From contig JAQWRV010000003.1 of NCBI GenBank assembly GCA_029243545.1, positions 62,001-126,000 of the forward strand: a DNA stretch of 64,000 nt, given 5' to 3'. This document shows, in pieces, positions 9,546-17,621 of this stretch. Under the pieces are notes generated by a model, which was not told the origin of the DNA, did no database searches, and was given only the letters and a program-made list of their open reading frames with translations. The DNA comes from Rhodospirillaceae bacterium (lineage in GTDB: Bacteria; Pseudomonadota; Alphaproteobacteria; Rhodospirillales; Rhodospirillaceae). Positions within the stretch are counted from its first letter, which is position 1. Each line of letters begins with the position of its first letter. Made by a program: the position numbers and the translations under genes.

Positions 9546-10431
9546 CAGACGCTCTCAAATCTGTTCCCATGCGGCGCTGGGCCTGTTCAGCCTCTGCCAG
9601 CAGAACATCTAAGGCGGGAATGTCTGTGTCCCACTCTATCAATGTCGGGCGCGGCCCTATTATTTCCAGTGCCGCCTCATACACGGCCCAGACCGCTTCA
9701 GCGACAACATCACTGTGCGTGTCGATGAGGAGTTGTTCTTCTCCTTCGCCGTCAACCAAATGACCCGCGAGATGAATTTCATGAACGGCATCGCCTGGAA
9801 TATTCTCAATGTATTGATTCGTATTGAAGTCGTTGTTCTCGGCGCTGACATAAATATTGTTAACGTCGAGCAGTAAACCGCACCCTGTTCTCTCCACGAG
9901 CGCTGACAAGAATTCCCACTCCGGAATTACTGACTCAGCGAACGTCAAATAAGACGACGGATTTTCGACCAATAATTGACGGCCTAAGGTGGACTGAACG
10001 TGACCCACATTGCGCACCATGATTGCCAATACCTCTTCGGTGTAGGGCAACGGCAGTAGGTCGTTGACATAGACACCGTCGACGACGCTGAAAGACAAAT
10101 GTTCTGAAACCAAACCAGGTTCGATCCGGTTTACCAAGGTGCTCAAGGTTGAGAGGTGGTTTTCATCTATTCCCTCAGCGGATCCAAGTGAAAGCCCGAC
10201 CCCGTGACAACTCACTGGGTAATGGCTACGCACAGCATCAAGCTCTGCAAGGCGAGGCCCGCCGGGAGCAAAAAAGTTTTCGCTATGGATTTCGACCCAA
10301 GCTGTTTTGGGCGTCCCTGCTACAAAATCAGACATGTGGGGATGACGAAGCCCGACCCCCGCTTCTACGGGGATCGGGCTTAGCCTGTCAGAGCGAGTCG
10401 AAAGGTGGTTGTCGGGCGGGGGGGAGGTCAC
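9535..10431 (-). CDS. bufB: DUF692 multinuclear non-heme iron oxidase (MNIO), BufB
   Basis: A 298-residue TIM-barrel-type protein of the DUF692/MNIO family. Family metal ligands are visible in order: His in SCHGVGLSLG (about 74), Glu in VENPSSYL (about 131), Asp in LLDVNNIYV (about 162), His in EIHLAGH (about 191), IDTHSD (about 209), and Glu in LIEWDTDIP (about 242). MNIOs use a mixed-valence iron centre to modify Cys residues in precursor peptides; bufferin enzymes make copper-binding thiooxazole-type products. The start is a GTG, as no ATG precedes the conserved VGLRHPH block. It lies 30 bp downstream of the precursor gene bufA. Confidence 0.9.
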   Translation of the reverse strand: MTSPPPDNHLSTRSDRLSPIPVEAGVGLRHPHMSDFVAGTPKTAWVEIHSENFFAPGGPRLAELDAVRSHYPVSCHGVGLSLGSAEGIDENHLSTLSTLVNRIEPGLVSEHLSFSVVDGVYVNDLLPLPYTEEVLAIMVRNVGHVQSTLGRQLLVENPSSYLTFAESVIPEWEFLSALVERTGCGLLLDVNNIYVSAENNDFNTNQYIENIPGDAVHEIHLAGHLVDGEGEEQLLIDTHSDVVAEAVWAVYEAALEIIGPRPTLIEWDTDIPALDVLLAEAEQAQRRMGTDLRASDVA

Positions 10432-10461
10432 CTTCGACGCTCAATCAAAAGTTAGGTCGGC

Positions 10462-10767
10462 TCAGCCGGCCTTCATTTTTGCTTCTTCGTTAACGCCTTC
10501 GCCCGGCGCAAGATCGCCGCCCATTTGGACGCAGCTGCCTTCGCCAACCAGTTTCCATTCACCGCTATCAAAGTCGACGGTGGACTGACCGGCACATGAG
10601 TGAGTACCCGCCGCATTGGCGCAGGCATTCTCGCCGGCCTTAGAAACGCCGTAGCATTTTTCTTTACCTTGGGCAGATGCCGTTGAAGGAATGGTCATCG
10701 CGGCCAATGAAACCGCACCAGCGACAGCGGCGGCTAGGGAAAGTGTTGATACTTTAGTGTCTGACAT
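10462..10767 (-). CDS. bufA: DUF2282 bufferin precursor (BufA1-like copper-binding RiPP)
   Basis: A 101-residue secreted-type precursor. Residues 1-32 form a long Ala-rich signal peptide ending PSTASA before QGKEK. The mature part has four Cys, at residues 38, 49, 58 and 79, in the DUF2282 contexts KCYGVSKAGENAC, HSCAGQS and GSCV. These are the Cys sites modified by MNIO enzymes in bufferins, which bind copper in the periplasm. I chose the second ATG (MSDTKV) because GGAG lies 6 bases upstream of it, and that GGAG overlaps the earlier in-frame ATG at 10779. First gene of the bufABC operon. Confidence 0.9.
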   Translation of the reverse strand: MSDTKVSTLSLAAAVAGAVSLAAMTIPSTASAQGKEKCYGVSKAGENACANAAGTHSCAGQSTVDFDSGEWKLVGEGSCVQMGGDLAPGEGVNEEAKMKAG

Positions 10768-10820
10768 TGTGTTCTCCATCTATGTTGCCGCGGTTGGCGG
10801 ACAAAAAGGTATCTCCTATT

Positions 10821-10843
10821 CTGCAGGGTCGTTGGACCCGCAG
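10821..10843. promoter_or_regulatory. Inverted repeat upstream of bufA
   Basis: CTGC-a-GGGTC / GTTG / GACCC-GCAG forms a nine-pair inverted repeat with one bulged base, 54 bp upstream of the bufA start. It could be an operator or a 5'-leader hairpin of the bufferin operon. Copper-stress control is expected for such operons, but the sequence does not identify the regulator. Confidence 0.35.
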
Positions 10844-10949
10844 CTACACATGGATAATAGAAAAAGCACCAGAAGTCGCCAATCACACGCCCGTGAAACC
10901 CTCTCACAGGGCTGTATGGTGGCTGTTAAAAGGCCGGAACCCGTTGTCT

Positions 10950-11390
10950 TTAGGCGATTTCCTGGGTGAGCCCGAAGGTCTGGCCCATGCTGTCTAGGTA
11001 GAAGGCCATCAAATCTTTGATGCTATCAACGGCATCAATCGGCGACTCGTAGGCCCAGACAGCGTTGTCTGCTGAGCTATCATCCGATCGCAGGGTCCAA
11101 TAAGAAGCATCGCCTTTGTAAGGGCAATGGGTTGCGTGATCGGTTCGTTCAAGAACATCCAACCTCACGTCGCTTTGGGGAAAATAGAAAACTGTATCAT
11201 GGTTGCGCTCTAACAGCTTTAGGGTGTGATCGCTTTTCGCAATAACCTGACCATTCCATAGTATTCGCGCTGACCCGGTATGTGGCTGCAATTCGATGGT
11301 ATGCTCTGGGTCCAAAGTATAGTCAGCAAACCGTGCTCTTTGCGCTGCTGCATTATCCTGCCATCGTTGTGCGCGAGATGTATCGTCCAT
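10950..11390 (-). CDS. DUF427 domain protein
   Basis: A 146-residue protein from the start chosen here. The DUF427 beta-rich core is clear: GSARILWNGQVIAKSDHTLKL, VFYFPQSDVRLDVLERTDHATHCPYKGDASYW and WAYESPIDAVDSIKDLMAFY. The family is widespread in bacteria and fungi and has no settled function. An upstream in-frame ATG at 11477 would add 29 residues, but MDDTSR at 11390 has GGAGA at good spacing and starts near the domain. Transcribed away from the small hypothetical at 11486; not obviously part of the buf operon, although it lies just upstream of it on the same strand. Confidence 0.8.
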   Translation of the reverse strand: MDDTSRAQRWQDNAAAQRARFADYTLDPEHTIELQPHTGSARILWNGQVIAKSDHTLKLLERNHDTVFYFPQSDVRLDVLERTDHATHCPYKGDASYWTLRSDDSSADNAVWAYESPIDAVDSIKDLMAFYLDSMGQTFGLTQEIA

Positions 11391-11485
11391 GAGTCTCTCC
11401 ATTGGTACGCAGAGGTGTGAGTATATCATGCCTTGCGGTGAGCGCTCATATACCTGGTTGACGAAACAGCGGGGCAACCCGGAAT

Positions 11486-12088
11486 ATGATTAACTTTATA
11501 CCTAATACTCTTTGGCTGAGGTCCATGCCGCGTCGTCTTCGCATTGTTATTTATAGCGCCCTCCTTACTTTGGCTCTGTACATGTATTGGGTGTCTGGGC
11601 ACCAGCCGGTGCCTGAACAGGCGCCGGTGAAAACCGGTGCAGCCCTGATTGACCCACTGAATCCAAGCGGCAGCCTCAACGTCAAGCGCGGTGCGTTGAC
11701 CTCTGTCTATGAAAAAGCACCGTTCAATCTGAAATTCGACTACATCCCTTTGGCAGATGGCCGGTCTCGTGTGGTAGGCCGGTCCAAAGATGGCTCCACC
11801 GTAATAGAGCTGGTCGGTCCGCCGGAAGGCGTGACATCCATCAACTTGATGGCGTCTTTGTCAGATGAGCACCCTCTCATACGGCTTAAAAACCTAAATG
11901 CTATTTTGTTTCTTATTGAGGTAACACTCGCAGATTGGGCTGGAGCGCCGGCGTGGGTAGTTAGCAACATTGATGAAGCCTTTGCCGGAAATGGCGCTAC
12001 GACGAGCGCCAATGGTAAGGCGATAAGCATCTCAGTAGCGCCTCAAACGCAGACCCTTGTCGTGACCATAATTGGCCCGACTCTTTAG
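11486..12088 (+). CDS. Hypothetical protein with one N-terminal membrane anchor
   Basis: Not recognised. The 200-residue product has a basic N-terminus (SMPRRLRI) followed by one hydrophobic helix (VIYSALLTLALYMYWVSG, about 22-39). A presumably periplasmic domain follows, with beta-strand-like alternation (FNLKFDYIPLADGRSRVVGRSKDGSTVIELVG). A second moderately hydrophobic stretch lies near residues 138-155. It may start at the internal Met in MPRRL. It ends 10 bp before the convergent alpha/beta hydrolase. No function is proposed; codon use looks like its neighbours. Confidence 0.6.
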   Translation: MINFIPNTLWLRSMPRRLRIVIYSALLTLALYMYWVSGHQPVPEQAPVKTGAALIDPLNPSGSLNVKRGALTSVYEKAPFNLKFDYIPLADGRSRVVGRSKDGSTVIELVGPPEGVTSINLMASLSDEHPLIRLKNLNAILFLIEVTLADWAGAPAWVVSNIDEAFAGNGATTSANGKAISISVAPQTQTLVVTIIGPTL

Positions 12089-12097
12089 AGTTTCCGC

Positions 12098-12943
12098 TTA
12101 TTCCGCATCAAGAAATGCGATAACACGGACCGCTTTTTCGGCGAGATCTCCCGGCGTGCGCTCTCCCGGCAAGATCTCCTGAATTGAATCAGGCACCAAA
12201 GCGGCCGCATCAGCAACGCCAGCGCTTAGAGGGTCGGTTTCAGATGCCGCGCAAAAGGTGCGCTGAGTAATTAAAGGGAGACGTTCACGATCGGGGTGAC
12301 GAAAGGCGGCGCGGTAACCCTTGTGATAGGTCGTTAGGCCCTTCAGCACGTCAAGGACAATGGGTTGAATAGCCTCTGGCGATGGCATCGACGCACCGGG
12401 CTGACGGAACTCTGGTGTTCGGCGGAAGTACGGGAAATGAAGCACTTGATCGCGCACGAAATTCCACGCCCAGATGAGATGTTGTCCAAATTCATCCAGA
12501 TGTACCTCTGGCGCGTAGTTCTCCAGAAAATCTGCCTTGTCTTCTCCTGAAAACATACCGATACCATCAAAGACTAGGCGGCGCACGCGGTCAGGGTGCA
12601 AAATCGCCAGTTCGCAGGCGATGTGGGCACCGGTATGGCTGCCGTAAACATCACAGGTTTCTAGCTCAAGAGCATCCATCACTCTTACAACGCTTTCGGC
12701 ATAGTCCTCTGCATTGGGCACGTCTTGGGTGGGCGGAGGAGAATCGCCGAATCCGAGTGTGTCTGGTGCAATGACACGGCGGCTGGCACCAAGTTCGCCC
12801 ATCAGCGGGGCCAAATTGTTGGAGGCCGCCGGTGAGGCATGGATCATGTATAGAGGAAGGGCATTGGTGTCGGCCCCTGGCCCGCACGTTCTATAATGCA
12901 CCTGTCCTTCTGCGATGCGTACAAATGCGCGATCAATCTGCAT
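12098..12943 (-). CDS. Alpha/beta-hydrolase-fold protein with atypical nucleophile elbow
   Basis: A 281-residue alpha/beta-hydrolase. The oxyanion-hole strand YMIHASPAASNNL (about 32), PDTLGFGDSP (about 59) and the strand-5 elbow DVYGSHTGAHIACELA (about 97) are visible. The elbow reads G-S-H-T-G, so a His sits where the usual G-x-Ser-x-G nucleophile is expected. Related sequences with HTG elbows are annotated as hydrolases; whether they hydrolyse by the standard mechanism is uncertain. It lies just upstream of, and divergent from, the sphingolipid region. Substrate unknown. Confidence 0.75.
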   Translation of the reverse strand: MQIDRAFVRIAEGQVHYRTCGPGADTNALPLYMIHASPAASNNLAPLMGELGASRRVIAPDTLGFGDSPPPTQDVPNAEDYAESVVRVMDALELETCDVYGSHTGAHIACELAILHPDRVRRLVFDGIGMFSGEDKADFLENYAPEVHLDEFGQHLIWAWNFVRDQVLHFPYFRRTPEFRQPGASMPSPEAIQPIVLDVLKGLTTYHKGYRAAFRHPDRERLPLITQRTFCAASETDPLSAGVADAAALVPDSIQEILPGERTPGDLAEKAVRVIAFLDAE

Positions 12944-13000
12944 TCCAGAGGTCCCCCAATTGCTTTTTGTCAGTAATCTTTGGCATGATTTTAGGCAAAA

Positions 13001-13034
13001 GATAAGGGTCTAGGCGGGGAGCCGGGCCCTTATC
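13001..13034. repeat. Inverted repeat (8-bp stem) upstream of the sphingolipid operon
   Basis: GATAAGGG at 13001-13008 pairs exactly with CCCTTATC at 13027-13034 around an 18-base GC-rich loop. A second short hairpin, GGGTGA...TCACCC, lies at about 13047-13064. They sit in the 365-bp gap between the hydrolase and the acyl-AMP ligase. No T-run follows either, so they are not simple terminators. Confidence 0.45.
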
Positions 13035-13152
13035 AGTTGAAAGATGGGTGAGAGGTATCACCCTTAACCTTCCGGAGATTGAGACCTGAGATGCCTCTAC
13101 GTAAAGGCGGCCTCCTTTTCTTGGAGATTATGTTTCCAATATGCCCGAGAAG

Positions 13153-13180
13153 CCACAACTCACGACTGCGTGAGTTGTGG
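13153..13180. repeat. Perfect 12-bp hairpin CCACAACTCACG/CGTGAGTTGTGG
   Basis: A flawless 12-bp stem with a four-base ACTG loop in the same 365-bp gap, about 130 bp before the acyl-AMP ligase start. It lacks a following T-run. It could be an operator, a leader-RNA structure or a mobile-element relic. The rest of the gap (12944-13308) shows no coding potential that I trust. Confidence 0.55.
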
Positions 13181-13308
13181 TTCAGACTCAATGCGCGTGG
13201 CCGTCCCCGTGATGTTGTGAAAGACTTGTTGCAAAGGTTGATTTGACCCTCAACCGTGACTGAGGTGACACATAGTTCTAATAATTCTGGGTTCCTACCT
13301 GACGCCAT

Positions 13309-15060
13309 ATGTTCCAAGCTACTCCCACAGATAACGGGGCTCTTCCCAAACGTTTGGCTGATTTTTCCACGTTGCCGGAAGCGCTCGACTATGCTGCGCG
13401 CGGTGAGACCGGGTTCAATTTCTATACGGCCCGTGGCAAGCTGACGGCTGTCCTGCCATTCTCTGAACTCAGCGCACAGGCAAAAACCGCGGCACATCAC
13501 ATTCTCGGGAGCGGTGTCAATCCGGGCGACCGTGTTGCTCTGCTGGCTGAAACGGCCCCAGCTTTTTTAATCGCATTTTTCGCCTGCCAGTATGCCGGAG
13601 CCATCCCGGTGCCAATGCCGACCCCGGTCGCATTCGGCCGTCGCGACTCTTATGTGGGCCAAATTCGCAATCAGATCACGTCGTCAGATGCGGTAATGGT
13701 CATCGCGCCCTCTGACTTCCTGCCTTTCGTCAAGGAAGCGGCGGATCATCTCGATTTGCTGATGGTTGGTAATTTGGATGATTTAATAAGCCAGCCAACT
13801 AAACCTGCGTTGTCTCCAGGCGGCCCAAGCGACCTGTGTTACATCCAGTACAGTTCAGGTAGTACGCGGTTCCCTAAAGGAGTGGCGGTAACTCATACAA
13901 ATCTTATGGCGAACTGTGCGGCCATGAATAAAGCGGTCGGCAATGCGCCCGGTGAACGTGGCGTATCTTGGTTGCCGTTTTACCATGACATGGGCTTGGT
14001 CGGATTCATGATCGGCTGCCTCACGTCGCAAACGACTGTTGATTATCTCCCCACCGAAGAATTCGCCCGCCGTCCACTGACCTGGCTTCGCATTATCAGT
14101 GAGAACAGCGGAACAATGTCCTATAGCCCCAGCTTCGGCTATGAGCTCTGTGCCCGACGCTTTGGCTCTGCATCTGCAACGGCGCCTGATCTTGATTTGT
14201 CCAGTTGGCGTATCGCCGGCATCGGCGGCGAAATGATCAAACCCAAGGTAATGCAAGCCTTTGCGGAGGTGTTTACCCCCCATGGGTTTTCTGAGCCTGC
14301 GTTCAACGCGTCATATGGTCTGGCGGAATGTGTGGTGGGCGTTTGCTTCAGTGCGCCGGGTACGGGAATGATTCTCGATCACATTTCCAAGCAAGAACTC
14401 GGCGATAATCATATAGCCGTTCCGGTGGCAGATGACGAAACGGGTATTGGCCGCACCTTTGTCGCCTGTGGTTTAGTGATTGAAGGTCATACAGTCGAAA
14501 TAAGAGACGATGACAGTAAGGTCTTAGCCGACCGCGAGGTGGGTAAAGTCTTCGTCTCTGGCCCGAGCATCATGCAGGGCTATTATGGCGACCCAGACGC
14601 GACAGCCGAATGTATTATTGATGGTTGGCTGGACACTGGCGACCTTGGCTATTTCCTTGGCGACCAACTGGTTATTGTCGGCCGCGCCAAAGATATGATG
14701 ATCGTCAATGGCCGGAACTACTGGCCACAGGACATTGAGTGGACTGTCGAACATATGGACGGAATGCGCTCTGGAGATGCTGCAGCGTTTACTTTGGAAC
14801 GCGATGACGGCTCAGAACAGCCAACGATTCTCGTCCAATGCAGGCCATCCGACCCTGAGAGTCGTAATAAAATTTTGGCGAACGTGAGAGCCCGGGTGCA
14901 GGGTCAGGTGGGACTAGCGTGCGATGTTGTTCTCGTGCCCCCAAGGACGTTACCCAAAACATCATCGGGTAAACTGGCGCGCGGCAAGGCTAAAGCGGGT
15001 TTTCTTAGCGGTGAAATAGAACCGTTTCCTGCAAGCGCATGGCGACGGTTAGTTGAATAA
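13309..15060 (+). CDS. Fatty-acyl-AMP ligase/acyl-ACP synthetase of the sphingolipid cluster
   Basis: A 583-residue adenylate-forming enzyme of the FAAL type. Motifs are YIQYSSGSTRFPKGVAVTH (about 181-199), the FAAL-like SWLPFYHDMGLVGFMIG (about 221-237), YGLAECVVG, and the late GWLDTGDLGYF...VGRAKDMMIVNGRNYWPQDIE. FAAL-like enzymes load fatty acids onto an acyl carrier protein rather than CoA. In Caulobacter-type loci the equivalent acyl-ACP synthetase feeds serine palmitoyltransferase. Only 2 bp separate it from the following SDR gene, and the ACP and SPT genes come next, which supports that role. Probable first gene of the operon. Confidence 0.85.
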   Translation: MFQATPTDNGALPKRLADFSTLPEALDYAARGETGFNFYTARGKLTAVLPFSELSAQAKTAAHHILGSGVNPGDRVALLAETAPAFLIAFFACQYAGAIPVPMPTPVAFGRRDSYVGQIRNQITSSDAVMVIAPSDFLPFVKEAADHLDLLMVGNLDDLISQPTKPALSPGGPSDLCYIQYSSGSTRFPKGVAVTHTNLMANCAAMNKAVGNAPGERGVSWLPFYHDMGLVGFMIGCLTSQTTVDYLPTEEFARRPLTWLRIISENSGTMSYSPSFGYELCARRFGSASATAPDLDLSSWRIAGIGGEMIKPKVMQAFAEVFTPHGFSEPAFNASYGLAECVVGVCFSAPGTGMILDHISKQELGDNHIAVPVADDETGIGRTFVACGLVIEGHTVEIRDDDSKVLADREVGKVFVSGPSIMQGYYGDPDATAECIIDGWLDTGDLGYFLGDQLVIVGRAKDMMIVNGRNYWPQDIEWTVEHMDGMRSGDAAAFTLERDDGSEQPTILVQCRPSDPESRNKILANVRARVQGQVGLACDVVLVPPRTLPKTSSGKLARGKAKAGFLSGEIEPFPASAWRRLVE

Positions 15061-15062
15061 CC

Positions 15063-16013
15063 ATGGATGAGCGGGTAGCGCTAACAATCGCTGTCACGGG
15101 GGCCACAGGTTTTGTCGGTGAACACCTCACCCGTCGCTTACGCAGAGTGGGCCATGTCGTCCGTGCGCTAACGCGGCGTCGTAATAATGATGACTCGGAC
15201 CCAAAATTAATCTGGATTCAAGGTGACCTTAGTTCCGGGTCATCCTTAAAAGACTTGGTGTCAGGCGCCGATGTGGTGGTTCATGCGGCAGGGGCGATCA
15301 AAGCGCTCAGTCGTTCTGCATTCTTCAAGATTAATAAAGACGGAACACAATCCCTTGTTGAGGCAGCGCTTAACGCCAAAGTGCCGCGCTTCATTTTGGT
15401 GTCCTCTCTCGCCGCACGAGAGCCGTCTCTTTCTCCTTACGCGGCAAGCAAGCGAGCCGGTGAACTCGTGCTTGATAGGTTTAGGGATCGCATTGAGTCA
15501 GTAGTCCTGCGTCCGTCGGCCATATACGGACCAGGAGATCAGGAAACAGGGCGCCTGTTCCATATGGCCAACAACGGCTTTATTCTGGCTCCGGGCAGTC
15601 CGGCGGCGCGACTTTCACTTGTCCATGTGGGCGATGTTGTTACTGCGATACAGGCCTGCTGCGAGTTGGGTCAGCCCAGCCGCCCGCTTGAAATCGATGA
15701 TGGCGCGCCGGGCGGATACACGTGGCGAGAGCTGGCGGACGTCGCCGGTGGCGCGGTTAACCGGCCGCCAAAATTAATTTATCTGCCCCCTGTGATGGTC
15801 TGGCTGGCCGGCGCGGCAGGAACAGCGATTAGCCTCATTACACGAAAACCATCTATCTTAACTCTCGCAAAAGTACCAGAACTTTTGCACACTGACTGGC
15901 ACGCGCGTGGTTCGCGGCCTAACGGTTGGAAGCCTGCCTGGGCCTTGGGCACAGGCTTTAATGACGCAGTGGATTGGTATTCCTCACAAAATATTTTGAA
16001 ACGTTACTTTTAA
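15063..16013 (+). CDS. cerR: NAD-dependent epimerase/dehydratase-type SDR, probable ceramide reductase (CerR-like)
   Basis: A 316-residue extended SDR. It has the Rossmann motif VTGATGFVGEHL (about 12-23), ADVVVHAAG, a SSLAAREPSLSPYAASKRAGE active-site stretch with the YxxxK pair (about 123-136), and RPSAIYGPGD. In Caulobacter, CerR reduces the 3-keto group of the sphingoid base or ceramide and is encoded beside SPT. The same arrangement here, immediately after the acyl-ACP ligase and before ACP-SPT, makes this the likely function. Alternative: another sugar or sterol SDR. The reductase call rests mainly on context. Confidence 0.75.
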   Translation: MDERVALTIAVTGATGFVGEHLTRRLRRVGHVVRALTRRRNNDDSDPKLIWIQGDLSSGSSLKDLVSGADVVVHAAGAIKALSRSAFFKINKDGTQSLVEAALNAKVPRFILVSSLAAREPSLSPYAASKRAGELVLDRFRDRIESVVLRPSAIYGPGDQETGRLFHMANNGFILAPGSPAARLSLVHVGDVVTAIQACCELGQPSRPLEIDDGAPGGYTWRELADVAGGAVNRPPKLIYLPPVMVWLAGAAGTAISLITRKPSILTLAKVPELLHTDWHARGSRPNGWKPAWALGTGFNDAVDWYSSQNILKRYF

Positions 16014-16117
16014 AGTTACTTGTCACCTTTCTGTCATTCCCCCTAAGTGTACCCTGTAAAGTGGAGTGGGATTCGGGACTCAGGGCGATTCTGATCCCCA
16101 TTTGAAGGGTTAAATGC

Positions 16118-16390
16118 ATGTCAGCAGCACCTGGCAGTAGCGGGTCTTCTGATGCGCGTGCTGCGGTTTTGGAGGTCCTCGGACCGTTCAATAAGACCGC
16201 AGTCACTCTAGAAGACGGGACGCGATTTACCGAAGACCTGAATTTTGACTCGCTTCTTGTGATGGAGTTCATCGCAGCACTGGAAGACCGGTTGGATATT
16301 TCAGTGCCGCTTAATGTGCTCCCCGATATCGAGACCGTTGGCCAGTTGGTTGTGGCGGCGCAAGAGATCGTTAGGGAAGAGCATGGCTGA
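16118..16390 (+). CDS. Acyl carrier protein dedicated to sphingolipid synthesis
   Basis: A 90-residue acyl carrier protein. The phosphopantetheine site is the Ser of NFDSLLVMEF (about residue 46), followed by the acidic helix II and LPDIETVGQLV. Its stop overlaps the start of the serine palmitoyltransferase gene by 8 bp, so the two are translationally coupled. It probably carries the acyl chain from the acyl-AMP ligase to SPT, as the AcpR-type protein does in Caulobacter. It is distinct from the primary fatty-acid-synthesis ACP, which normally sits between fabG and fabF. Confidence 0.9.
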   Translation: MSAAPGSSGSSDARAAVLEVLGPFNKTAVTLEDGTRFTEDLNFDSLLVMEFIAALEDRLDISVPLNVLPDIETVGQLVVAAQEIVREEHG

Positions 16391-17615
16391 TCTGTTTGAT
16401 CGTTTTGAATCTCTGCGGGCACGCCGTGATGCGTTGGTCGGTGATGGTGGGCACGATCCGTTTCAAGTCCAGATGGACGAGGTGCTGTCTCAAACAGAGG
16501 CTATGATCAACGGCCGCAAGACCATTCTTGCTGGTACGAACAATTACCTTGGATTGACATTCGCTCCTGAAGCGCTGCAAGCGGCACATGATGCGCTTGA
16601 GGCTGCGGGCACCGGAACAACAGGGAGTCGTGTTGCTAATGGGACCTATGCGGGTCACAAAGCACTCGAAAACAGGCTGTGTTCATTCTTCGAAAAAGAA
16701 CAAGCCATCGTGTTCTCGACCGGGTACCTCGCTAACCTGAGTGTTCTGTCGACGCTTGTCGGCTCCGACGATTACATCCTCATGGATGCAGATTGTCATG
16801 CCAGCATCTACGATGGCGTGCGTATGGGTGACGCGCAGATTATCCGTTTTAAACACAACGATGCGGCAGATCTCGATAAACGTTTGGCGCGTTTGGCCAA
16901 GAAACCAGGCAATAAGCTGATCGTTATCGAAGGCGTTTATTCCATGCTTGGCGACAAGGCGCCGCTCTCCGATATCGTCGAAGTTAAAAACAAATATGAC
17001 GATGTGTATTTGCTGAGCGATGAAGCGCACTCCGTTGGTGTGCTCGGGCGTTATGGACGTGGTCTCCCTGAAGAAACCAATCTCGAAGATGATGTCGACT
17101 TTATAGTTGGAACGTTTTCAAAGAGTGTGGGGACAGTCGGTGGCTTCTGTGTCTCTAATCACCCGCAATTTGATCTCCTGCGGCTTGCCTGTCGTCCCTA
17201 CATCTTTACAGCCTCGCTTCCGCCCTCCGTGGTGGCTTCGGCACGCGTCTCTCTGGATCTGGTGGAGAAGGGGGGGGCCCTGCGCAAACGCCTCATGCGC
17301 AATGCCGAGCGTTTGCACTCCGGATTATCTGCGCTTGGATTTACTCTGGGTGGCGATGTGAGTCCCGTGGTCGCCGTCGTGGCGTCCGATGTCGAAGTTG
17401 GTGTAGCATTTTGGCGCGGGCTTATGGACGCCGGCATCTATGTTAATCTCGCTCTGCCGCCGGCAACACCACATAACTATACGCTGTTACGCTGTAGTTT
17501 GTGTGCCGCACATACGTCGGCCCAGGTTGACCGTATAGTCGAAATCTTTGCGGAAGTGGCGGCTGATCTTGACGTTCTGCCGCCTATTTCCAAAAAGAAG
17601 ACTGCCCTGGCGTAA
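16383..17615 (+). CDS. spt: Serine palmitoyltransferase (alpha-oxoamine synthase family)
   Basis: A 410-residue PLP enzyme condensing serine with an acyl thioester to give 3-ketosphinganine. Visible features are NNYLGLT, GSRVANGTY, FSTGYLANLSV, DADCHASIYDG, DEAHSVGVLG (PLP-ring Asp and His) and the PLP-Lys loop VGTFSKSVGTVGG (about 244). Alternative family members (AONS, KBL, ALAS) are possible on sequence alone, but the coupled ACP, acyl-AMP ligase, CerR-like SDR and ceramide synthase-like gene nearby favour SPT. The start is the ATG overlapping the ACP stop; a longer upstream reading merely traverses the ACP gene in another frame. Confidence 0.88.
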   Translation: MADLFDRFESLRARRDALVGDGGHDPFQVQMDEVLSQTEAMINGRKTILAGTNNYLGLTFAPEALQAAHDALEAAGTGTTGSRVANGTYAGHKALENRLCSFFEKEQAIVFSTGYLANLSVLSTLVGSDDYILMDADCHASIYDGVRMGDAQIIRFKHNDAADLDKRLARLAKKPGNKLIVIEGVYSMLGDKAPLSDIVEVKNKYDDVYLLSDEAHSVGVLGRYGRGLPEETNLEDDVDFIVGTFSKSVGTVGGFCVSNHPQFDLLRLACRPYIFTASLPPSVVASARVSLDLVEKGGALRKRLMRNAERLHSGLSALGFTLGGDVSPVVAVVASDVEVGVAFWRGLMDAGIYVNLALPPATPHNYTLLRCSLCAAHTSAQVDRIVEIFAEVAADLDVLPPISKKKTALA

Positions 17616-17621
17616 TCCAGA

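Noticed and set aside
10889-10914. Inverted repeat GCCC-GTGA/TCAC-GGGC after the DUF427 gene as a terminator
   Set aside because: No U-run follows on either strand and the stem has a bulge; too weak to call.
13033-13500. 155-codon minus-strand ORF under the acyl-AMP ligase start
   Set aside because: Half of it is antisense to the ligase, it has no recognisable domain, and the remainder is hairpin-rich non-coding sequence.
16314-16382. Upstream in-frame extension of the SPT gene
   Set aside because: It reads the ACP gene in another frame; the ATG at 16383 overlaps the ACP stop and starts the conserved sequence.
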